DNA of 64,000 nt from Candidula unifasciata (Eukaryota; Mollusca; Gastropoda; Stylommatophora; Geomitridae). Position 1 is the stretch's first letter; each line of letters begins with the position of its first letter. Under the pieces are notes generated by a model. It made no database searches. It was given only the letters and a program-made list of their open reading frames with translations, and was not told the DNA's origin. The translations under genes and the position numbers were made by a program. Below are positions 42,337-54,300 of the stretch, piece after piece. Where the stretch lies: assembly GCA_905116865.2 (NCBI GenBank), contig CAJHNH020000217.1, forward strand, positions 79,501 to 143,500. Direction: 5' to 3'.

Positions 42337-45300
42337 GTAAGTGACTACATTTAGTTTATATGTCATGCTTTCAGACTGTTAACTCATTACTGCTAAGGAT
42401 TGTAAAATGAATATTGGTGGTTGTGATATGTGGAATCTCCATGCATCTGCAGATCTATCTGATGATTTAGAAGTCCGAAACATAATTATAATCTGTTTAT
42501 AGAATTATCACATATGGAATACATTTTAGGGATCTAGATATTTTATTTGCTAGATAATTAATCCGACAGAACAGATCAGTAGATCAGATATTCATTTTAC
42601 TGTATAAATAGCAGAGCAAAACTTGGAATATAGAAGAGATGTACATAATGTTTTAATGTATTTTAAAAAGACATATGATAATGTACATAGAACAAGTTTA
42701 TGGAATGCTAGAAAGGACTTTGGAATACCAAATAGGTTAATCACCATGACCAAACTATGTATGAAAGACCCTTATAACATAGTAAAATATAACTTGGCGA
42801 GAGCGGACATTTTGGATCAAGCCAGGATAAGGGCCAGTCCTACCACCCCCCCCCCCCCCCCCTTTCCTGCCCAAATGCACTTCCTCAGGGTTGGACAGAT
42901 CTCTAAAGGTAAAGTCAACAAGGTCGCTTATGCTCCATCAATATTTGACTGTGTGAGGAACTGGTTACTGGCGGTTGACTGTCTGGTTTCAAAAAGTACC
43001 CAGAATCAATCCGAAAGACTGGCCTGAGACCAGACATTGTCATGCACTCTACGGAAAAACCCAGCTTGTCCTGATAAGAGTTGATCATGCTATATGAGTG
43101 ATGGATGGAAGAAAACCACCTGTACAAGCCTGAAAAGTATGGAGGTCTTGTGGCTGGTTGGAGGAGAGAGGAAGCGTGCACAGTAACAATCTTCACCGTC
43201 GAGGTGGGCGCAAGAGGACTGATCTCCACCTCCACATACAATGTACTGAAGCAGCTGTGCTTGGGAGGAAAAAAGCGTAAATGGCCACAAAAACAACTGG
43301 GTGAAGCGGCTGAAAGAGCTTCGAGCTGACTGTTGATGCAACAGAACATCGTGGGGGATAGGCTTCGGTAGACGTCCATGCCCCTAGTGGAAAAGAGCTT
43401 TTCATCCCTTTGAGAAAATGAACTTGAGACTGTAAAAACCCTGATTCTCTTAAAAGATGCAGCTCACAGACAGGGAAATGATTTAAACTCTGGCCACATA
43501 CAAGTCGAAAATTTGAAAATCAAACAAACGGAAAGATATAAAAACTTGGGTGCAAACTTCACTAGCTCCAACAAACATGCTGAGGAAGAAATACAATCTA
43601 GAAATAATGTATACTATGCCCTTGAACATCTTCTAAAATCAAAGTCTCTGTTTCGCAATACCAAGATCAAAATATAAGTAATTTTATATGGCTCTGAAAC
43701 TTGGAGCACACCTAAAAGAGATAAAGCCTTATTACACATTTTTGAAAACAGAGTCTTACGAGGAATCTTTAGACCCATCAAAGATGCAAATGGAGAGTGA
43801 GTAGCAACAACTAAATTCATAATCTGTTTAAATCACCATTGATCCCTGGAATCATGAGATCTAGTAGATTGAAGTGTCTGGGGCATATTGAGAGAGTGTC
43901 AGATGACAGAGAGGTAAAAACTGTATACCCAAGGGAACTGAATGGTCATAGACCACAAGGCAGACTGAAAAGATTATGAAGAGATAATGTCCAGACAGAA
44001 GTGGAGGCAGGTGATATCTGCAGCAATGAACCTCAAAGGCTTGGAGTCCTGAAGAAGGAAAAGTAGCTAATTATTCCCGTTTTTTTTTCTTTAGAAAAGC
44101 TTTGGTTGAAGCATCTTTCCTTGTGTTGAGCTTCCTAATTTGTGCTGCTTCACTTGATAATTATTATATAGTAACCACCCTTCTCATTGTATTCTTCTAT
44201 TTCATAGAGAGAAGTTTGGTTACTATCTGGATTCAGATGATGAGACTGAAGCAAGTGATATCTCAAACCAGGCTAAAATATCCAAGTTACGAAAGGAGGT
44301 GGATATATCTTCAAAGTGGCTTAATTCACAAACAGGTTCATCGTCCTTGCTTCGAGGAAATAACAGAATGCAGCAGAAGCGAAAGAGGTAAACTTACTTT
44401 ACCTTTCTTTTCCAGGCTGTGGTTTTAAAAAAAAACATTGCAGCACGCTGGAATTGAGGAATTAAAACAATCACACCGACTGAAACTTTTGAAGTGTGAG
44501 ATCAAAAACATTTCAAACAACTTAAAGTGTGAGATCAGAAACATTTCCAATTGTAGGTCACAAAAACTGGGGGAAAAACAACACTAGGTTAGAAGCATTT
44601 AAATTGTGAGAACAGAAACATTTCAAACAACTCTAGGTCACAAACATTGAAAACAGCAGCACGAGGTTAGAAACATTTGCAACAACAGCACTAGGCCAGA
44701 AACATTTACAACAACAGCACTAGGTAGGAAACTAAAAACAAAAAACACTAGGTTGAAAACATTGAAAGCAACAGCACTAGGTCAGAAACTGAAAAAAAAA
44801 AAGCATGTGGTCAGAAACATTGAGAGCAACAAAATTAGTTCAGAAACATTTACAAAAGCAGCACTGGGTCAGAAACTAAAAATAAAAACACTAGGTCAGA
44901 AACACTAAAAAGCAGCAGCACAAGTCAGAAATATATAAAATGACAGCCACTGCACTGACCTGGCTGCTATCAGGTGAAAGATCAAGTCTTTCAGGAGTAA
45001 AACAAAGTCCTCAAAAGGGCCAGCGAAATTACAATTATATTTTTATACAATTTTTTATATATGTTTTCATGTTCCGATTCTCTTATGAAATACTTCTATA
45101 AGCAAACTTTCATAGCTGCATGATAAGGCAGACATGGTTGGTGCCTTGTGGGAGAGCGTGTACAGTTCAGAGGAGCAGATGGATCACCACAGTCTGGTGA
45201 GATTGATGCAGCGTGGTGTAACAAGGGGTTCTGGCAGATACTCGAGGCCCAGAGGAAAGGCAAGACGGGGATGGAGCACTTGTGGGAATGCCTCAAGTGC

Positions 45301-48300
45301 TGTGATATCAGTTCTTGACTCAACTCAACTACCATAGATGCTGCCACTCCTTTGGGTGGTGAGCTGCTTTATGATAAAGCAGACTGTCTGGGATCACATA
45401 GACAGTGTGCAATAGAAAGACAAAGAATCCAGATATTGAAAAACTAATTATATGGAGAAGGGAGGCGAGAGGTGAGTAGAGGTTCTGGAAGATATAAAAC
45501 ATAGAGGGGGTACATAGGCAGACTTTTAAATCAGGTTGCCACTAGTATTAGCCTGCGGCCATAAATCATCAGGCTGAAAGCCCCCCGCCACCCCCTTTCC
45601 GCCCTGCCTACACCGCAAAATTGGTATCACAAAAGCAGTAATTGGCAGTTAGTTGCAACTAGCATTATTAGCATGTGGACTCTGTTGGTGACTGAAGAAA
45701 GGCACAGAGCATGTTTGGGAATGTTCAGAGTGCAGTGATATTAGTTCTTGATTCATTCATTCATTCATTCATTCATTCCGTAGACAGTTAACTGCATTAA
45801 TGTTTTATTTTCAGATTAGCTCAGCATGTTAGTTGTGAACAAGGAAAGTACACAGCTGTGCGAGACAAGGCCAGAAGAAAACAGCACGATGCAGGTTCCA
45901 GTAAACATTTGGAGATAAGCAGTAGTGCTAGAGATGATGTGAATGTGATGGACAGCACACAAAACACAGAGATGATTGCAGACATTTCAGTCAGTAATGC
46001 AAGTGACTTTTGGGGTACGTATTTCATCATCATAAAAAAAGTTAGGTTACACTGTTTTATCTGGTCTTAGCTGGTATCTGACTTTGTAAGTAATTTTTTT
46101 TATATTTTTTCTGAGCCTTTTATTGTCTCTGGTCTACCTGCAAGGCAACATGTCTGTGTCCCTCTTTGTTTCCTCTCCCTCGACCTGTCCAGCTCTGCCA
46201 GTAGCTAAACTTCTACATGGCTGTACACACAGCAAATTAACTTAGGACGTCAGCGGAGCTCTGGAGTCATTGGACCTCACAAGCCGTTCTATCACTGTAA
46301 TATGGAAACATCAGAGTTAAGAGTTTGATGTGGGACAGGGGGATTGTGGCTTGCAATGAGAACAGTTTGTAGATTTTAAAGTGATAAAACTGTGCAACCT
46401 AGTACTTTTTTTTTAAAGCTAGGAAACAGTTTTTGAAAAGTTTGAGATAAATTTTGTAACTGTCCATGTTTTTTGTTTAACAAATTGATATATATATATT
46501 TTGTTATAAATTGATGTGATTGGCGTATGCTTAACCTGACATGCCAACAGCTTTGGTTGAAAGATACTAGCTCGTTCCTAGAATGAAGAAATGCAACTGA
46601 AAATTTAATGTTATGGCACAGCCAACCAAGCCTTTAGCATTTCTTTGGCAGTTGTGTTTGTTGTTCATCCATCACATGTGAGGAAAACCTCTTAACAAAA
46701 ACAAATTATAAAAAAATTTTTAAAAAATAATTATCAGTAATTATGAGTACGGTGATGTCTGATTAGTCTAATTTGATCCCGGAAAGTTCTTGAGCAGTAG
46801 GGGTAACAAATGGAAGTTACAGTGAAGGGGATCTGCCTTAACAATCTCTGTTGCCTGGCAGGCTGATGCACCACGCTTGAGGTCTGTAATACCACTCATA
46901 GGGTGGCAGCAGCCTTCTGTCAGTGCCAGAAGATTTAAAAGCAGTTTTAATGGAATTTCCTCATAGCATTTTTTTTTCTGTTACCAGCAGATATTATCCC
47001 TTGCAGTCATCATGATATAATCTGTTTGGAAGCAGATAGTCTGGCAAGTGAGTCAAGGAGAACATTTCCAATAAGTGGACATACAGAGCATATATCTTCT
47101 AATCTGGCAGCTTCTGCAGCATGCTCTGTACCACTTGTATTGGTGTTACCTTTCCTTTAGAGTTAACAAAACAGGCCAGGAGAGTGGTCGTTCTGCATGG
47201 GCAACACAGTCTCTCTATGATATTGCCCAGACTTTGTGCTATAGAGAGGAGGAGCTTCATCCCTTGGTTTTAATTGGTATAGTTGTTATAGCCCTGGGAT
47301 GTTATTCCGTTGCCTTCCTATAGTAATTTGTATTTGTATGTTGGATGGAAAGGTGTCGATAACAACATAAATCCAATGTCTTAAAAATAAAAATGTATTC
47401 ATTTGAGTAATAGACCACACCTCTGTCACACAGGCGTATCAGATAGTCATGAGGAGCGACCCAGTCTGACCATGGCACCAACATCCGACAAAGTTGGCTT
47501 CAGACTATCAGCTGATGATGTGCAGCCATCAGTAATAGTAAGTAACTGTAGTACATACACAAGCTAAGATGGTCTAGTGGTTAGTGCACAAATTTACAAA
47601 TACATTTATTTTGAGTTCTGTTCTCAGCAAGTTCTCAGTTCAATGCAGCTCTACGGTTGTTTTCTTTGTCTGCCATGGGCACTAGATAATTGTTGGAGAA
47701 CTGGTTGCTCCTCCATATGATGCCTTCACTGAGTATATGCCAGCAGATACCTACCAGTTCAGTAGGTTTAAGCTGACAGTGAGATAGGTTAAAAAGAAAA
47801 ATTAGCCTAAGCTCCCAGTTTGCCCTGCCCTAAAATAGACAACAACAAAATGATGAAATTCTGCTCATTAACGTGCTGTGTGCATTTGTTTTTCTGAGCA
47901 CCTCATTACCACAGTCTGCACATTAATGTGATGTGTGCATTTGTTTTTCTGAGCACCTCATTACCACAGTTTAAATTTGTCTTTTATTTTCAGAATTGAA
48001 TATCCAATTTACATGATGATGTTCTGGAGAGACTAATGTTTGCTAGAATTTTATATTGAAATTTATTGATTTACCCTTCAATACCAATGTTAACGTGACT
48101 AAAACTGCTGTTATCAAAATAGGGCATGATTCCATATCCCTCTCTAGACTGGTGGACATTTGGGGTTGGGGGAATAGCCTGGAGCTGCCAGATATGAGTG
48201 TTTTACTAAGGGGACAAGCCATTAAATTAATCACATGGAACAGGCATTATCAGTGGCGTGCTGTTGTAGAACTGTTGAGACAACTGGTGGGTTGTTCTGG

Positions 48301-51300
48301 AGTGCTGTTTTGATAGTTTCACTAAATAATAATCAACATAAACTCTCCTTTTCAGCATTGGTTCGTCTGTTATTTAATTTCAAATGTATTTGTTGACTTT
48401 ACATAAGTTTGGTAGGTTGCAATTTCTTTAATGGACAAAAAAACCAGTTTACTGGTGATGTCATGAAAGAAACTAGCACAAAGAGAGCTGATTATTCATA
48501 TCAGAGGAAGACAGTCCAAATATTTTGGGTATATCATAAGAAAAGGGGAAATTGGAGTGTAATGACAGTGGGCAAGTTGGAGTGGAAAATACACAGGGAA
48601 GGATCAGGAGACACAACATTGGATGGTTTGGAAGAATTGTGTCCCAGATGTGTTGTGTTGTTACAGTCATCTTCATTGCACATTGGGCATTCCCATGAGA
48701 GGTTGGTTATAAAGTCTCCTGTCTCGGCCAGATATGATTGGCATTACACATGACACAGGCCGTAGACAACTATGACCTGCAACATCAACTACAAGTGTAA
48801 GTAAAGTAAAGGACCCTTTTCCATACCTTCACATCGATTGGGCATATGGTGCTAGACCTGTATTTTATAGACCAGTCGGCACTGAATGGGTGATGTGGTC
48901 AGCATCATGCCGGCCGCCTCTACTTCCCAGGATATACTTGCTACCCATTTAGGGCTGAGTCAGCCTGGGAGCCAAGGTCATTTTTGTAAAAAGTCTGGCT
49001 CCGATCAGATTTTAACCCCTCACTTTCAGGTCCGCAGGCAAGTGTCTAGTTGCTACACTACGGTGGCTCCCTCTATAAGTGTCACTGTATGTAATTAATT
49101 TTCACCTTGTTGGGTTATTTTATTTTGCCGGTTGTTTTGTCTGTTGATGAAGACTTTGGTCAGAGTATTTGTTTTTTTGGTCTCCTTTCCTTTCTCTCTG
49201 TTGAGCTTTCTAGTCAAGGTGTGTATTTTTTACATATTCTTCTTCTTCTGCATTCCGAGCCCTTGAGGTTCATTGCTGCAGATATCACCTGCCTCCATTC
49301 ATCTCTCTGGTTGGCCTTCTCTTTCCAGATGGTAACACCAAGTGTTTGCAGGTCTGTCTGGATATTATCTCTCCATCATCTTCTTGGTCTCCCTTGTGGT
49401 CTACGACCATTTATCTCCCTGGTGTATACAGTTTTTACTTCTCTATCATCTGACATTCTGTCAATATGCCCCAGCCATTTCAGTCTATTAGCTTTCATGA
49501 TTCCAGTGATCAGTGGTGACATATTCGCTATAATAATATTATTTAGCTTCATTTTGTGATATACTGGCTGGAATTTTCCTCACCTTATTTGCTAGATGTA
49601 CTGTCAAGTCTGGCTGGTAGTCCCTGCTTGTCTTTAGAAACATGAGTATTATTCCTCTTAACATAATATTTTTGACGTTGAGATCTGAAAACTTTTATTT
49701 CTGTTGCAGGTTCCTGCAACAATAAACCAGTACCTACGAGATTATCAGAGGGAGGGCATTCGTTTTCTTTACCAGCATTATATAGCCAAGACAGGAGCTA
49801 TTTTAGGAGATGACATGGGACTGGGCAAGACTATACAGGTATCAAAAGTCTTAAGAGAATCGTTGTTTTTGTGACAGTAAATTTTGCAGTCTACTGTTTG
49901 TGTTTTCTTTTCTCAAATACCTAGAATGCATTTCCTCTGTTACGAGTTCATGAAAAATAAAGAATTCAAGAATGTTCTGGTATCTTCTCTGTAGGTGATT
50001 GGTTTCTTGGCAGCACTGCTGGGCAAGCAGGGCACTCAGACAGATACTCTACACAACATTCCAAAATTTATTCGCCAGGTAATGGTGCTGTGATGAATGA
50101 ATGTAATCTTATAATGGCATACATTTCTTATCTGTTAACACTGGTGCAAGCATGTGTCAGGAAAAAACTGAATCTGAGAATTGAGGGACCCTTGGTTCTG
50201 GAAATCTGCCTGAATTTAAAGGCCGTAAAACAGTTTGGTGTGGCTCTGTGACTTAGCAGTTATGAAAGAAATTACAAATTCAATGATCCTTAAGTGCTAG
50301 GGTTCCGTTTACATGGTGGATGGTTTATTTATTAAATCACAAATATATTTTTTTAATGCAGTGTTTATGGATTTCGATGACAATATGAGAATCAAAGCAG
50401 TGTTTTTCCGTTGTGAATTTGAACAAAGAAGACACAAACAATAGACTGCACAATTTACTGCCTGGCATATTTTGCTGTACCTCGTCAGGAGCATACTACT
50501 GTAATAATTGATAATAAAATGAATAAAAAAACTGAATCCTAGAAATTGAAACACAGAATCGACTGCAACCATGACCAGACTGCAAGAACATCATGTTAAA
50601 AGGGATGTGGCTAGACAAGAGTACTACGCAGGAAGCCAAAAAAAAAAAAAAAAATCAACATAGAACTGGTGTAGTGAGCCGCTACAGGCTGCCGGATTTA
50701 CTAAGGACAGGATCCGAGCATTTATAGACTGAATGGTTCAGTGTGCATTGAGGATAATCTGTCGACTAACTAACTAACTTGATGCAAGTTCAAACTCATG
50801 ACATTTGGGGGTGGTAAGAAAGCCTGCTAGATACTGTGCTATTGCAGCTCCTGGTTCCACAAACTAGTCGTCATGCAATAATGTTTAATGCTGATGAAGG
50901 CTTTCTAGCTGCAATGCCTATTTTATCTTTTGTTATTATGTTTTATTGGGAAGCTGACTAATTGTGCTTCTAATTTCTGTTGACTTTTTTTGTTTTTGTT
51001 TAAAGACTTAATGGAAGATCTTAGTAAAAGCAAAATAGTAAGCGTCCCTTTTCACACCTTTAGCACATTCGGCATATGAAGCTAGACTTATATTTTGTAT
51101 AGACCAGTCAGACCTCGATGGGTGATGTGGTTAACAGGACGCCAGCCACCTTTATTTCCTAGGACTTTACCTGGTACCTCTTTAAGGCTGGGTTGACATG
51201 GGAGCCAAGGTCATGTTTGAAAAAATCTAACTTCATGAGGATTTGAACCCACTACCTTCAGATCTGCAGGCTAGCATCTAGCCGGTACATCACACCAGCT

Positions 51301-54300
51301 CCCAAGGAAGATCTTGTGTATACATCACTGTACTTAAGAGTAATTATAAGTAAACTGAAAGCTGAAGTTTTCATGCGAATACATGTTACTTTTTGACTTC
51401 CCACAAACACTTACTGATTTTGTTAGTTCTGTCTCATTTAGATGTCCGATGACATTCCAAGTAGCCCACCAAAGCAAGCACACAAGCCTTTCCTTATAAT
51501 CGGGCCCAGTGCTGTGATGTATAACTGGCTGGATGAACTCAAGACATGGGGATATTTCAGTGCAAGGTTAGAGTTTGTTCTCCTTGTCTTCTGTAACAGT
51601 CTTTTCTCTGTCGGTAGGAGAAACTTGAGACACAGATTATTGATCATAGATTATGTGCGAAAGGAAGAGCATACAAAATTATCCCAAGGAAATGCATGAA
51701 TTCGGCTGGTGTATGTTTGGAATGTGAATTAAATTAAACACGGGATGTATGAGCTGGGACTCGGGGTTCGTGAGAGTTAGGAGAGATTCTGAGAGGCCCA
51801 GAAGATGAAAGAATTCTTTCTTGCCTTATGGGAGAAAGGATGTCTGAATTTCTATACAAGCAACCGACAGTGGGGATGAATCTTGGCTATGACTAGTGAT
51901 CTACAATATGGTTTCCTTCTGCGTCTGCTGAGATTCTGTGGCTGAATTATATTTGTGTATTGCAAGTGTACTAAGTGATTTTGTGGAAGAGTTCCACTGT
52001 GAGAGAACTTCTGTATGTGAGCTTTTTTAAAGTATGCCAGTATGGCACTGGAAACATAATACTGATGATATGAATATGTTATTTGTTTGTTTCTTTGCAA
52101 ACAGCAGTGTGTTATGGAATACCTTTTTCTTGCTTTTTATTCTGCAGTAAATTTCATGGAGCAGACAAGGAGACCTGCCTTAATAACCTCAAGAAAGGGA
52201 AGTTGGAAGTTGTTGTGACAACATTTGAAACGTTCAGGGATAACACTGTAAGTAGTGAATCTTACAGAGTGGGTTATCACTTTATTTTCTGTTTATTAAC
52301 AGCTTCGATGAGGTACAAGGTGGAAGAGAAGAAGAACAACAACAACTTCTACCTTCTGGTCAGATTGAAATCTGGAATAGCTGAATGAAAAGAAGAAAAA
52401 AAAGAGTAAAATACCCTTTTTTACACCATTAGGCATATGAAGTTGGACTTGCATTTTGTTGACCATAAAACAATCAGTACTTGGTGGGCGATGGTGTGAG
52501 CATCACGCTGGCTGTCTTTATTTCCCAGGACATTACCTGGTACCAGTTTTAGGCTGGGTTGACCTAGAAAGCCAAAGTCATTCAGAAAAAATCTGCTTCG
52601 ATGTGGATTTGAGTCCATGATCCCAGGCCAGCTTGATAAGTGTCTAGCAGCTACGCTAACACGGCTTGCCTGATTGACAAGGGTCTGCCTGTTTTCTATA
52701 ACTATACACATCTGACAGCAATCATTGTGTTAGGCCACATTATAAGAAGAGAAAAACTTCACCCTGTGCCAAGTATAAAGATTTATGGAAGGAGCGAATG
52801 AACAAACGAAATGCTTTATCTACAAAGCAATGTTCATATATTAAAATACATAGTATGATTGTATGGTAAAAAGTACAAAGGCATGGGGGGCAAAAACATA
52901 CATTTAGATACCTATGGGTATATACACATGCTCACATTTACACACACCCATACATACACACTTCCTACACATGCATACACACTCAGACATACATACACAC
53001 TAATTTATACTTAAACACACATACATATGTACGTATATACATATCGCCCCCAGATACACTCACAAACACTGAGACAGTGATGGAAGATCCTTAACAGTCT
53101 TTTGTCATGGACAAAGTAAGAAATAGTGCTATCAGACAGACTAGAGGGACAACACCAATGGCAAATTCACTGAGAAATAGAAGATCAGATTGTTTGGTCA
53201 TCTCATTAGAATGCAGCCAGAACAGCTACCAACACATGTGCTACACATGAAAAGACCTCGTGTGCAAGCAAGAGGTCGCCATCGGAGAAAAAAATACTGA
53301 TGACATAAGACCTTCCATATCGACACGGAATGACAAGAGCCAGTGCTACCCATAAAATGGTGTAAGCACATGTAGTGCTAATTGAGATCGCAATATTAGG
53401 ATAAGCAAGATCACCCATGCCAGCTGGCAAGGCACTTGATCATAGAATGCTTCAGTAGTTGTATCTAGGACATGCTGCCAAGTGTGAATTTTATTGAATC
53501 TCGTTTGAGGCAGAGATTATTTTCAAGAATTTAGACTCCCAGGCCTGGTTTGTGGAAATTTCCTGAAAAATCAAAGTAGCCAGCTTTGTAATGAAATTTA
53601 CTGTGGCTTCCAGTAGTTACTGTGTTAACTATCCAACTTTGTATTATATATGTGTTTTATCGCTTCTTCCTTTCTGTCTGTGAGTGAAAGAGATACCCCA
53701 CGTATATATAAGTATAACTGTAAGGCTTGAGTCTTCTTCTTTTTGTTCTGCCAGTGGTTTTCAGATAAGGCAAGTTTTCAGATAAGAATGCAGGTTTTCA
53801 GATAAGAAGGCCTCAGGCTGTTATGAAGTCTGCTGTGTGAGGCATGTCTTCCATACAGCTGGGTTTCCATTGTAAAACCAATTGGCCAAACCTGGGATCT
53901 CCTCTTTGCTGCATGTAGAGAGCATGTCTGTCGCACACATTCTGTATTCTGTGGAGCCTGTCCACATGGGCAAAGTTCTGAATCCCCAGTCTTGAATTTC
54001 TGGTAAAAATGGGTGCAGAGTCTGTTGTGTTCTGAACACAGAATAAATATAATGATCTGCTTCTTTCGTGAGAGGAGGTTCAGGGTTGTGTTCTGAATGG
54101 AGGGATTCTAATGGCTGCATTGATCTGAGTTTTATCATAAGTGCATCCTGTATCTGGCTGTTCTTTATGACTTCCAGTGTTTGCTAAGTAGTTTGTTCTT
54201 TCATTTCAATAGTGAACTGTATCGTTAAAAAAAAAGAAAAGAAAGGAAACAGTTATCCAAGGCGCTTTACCGTTCAGAAAAAGAAACACATGGTTATTAT

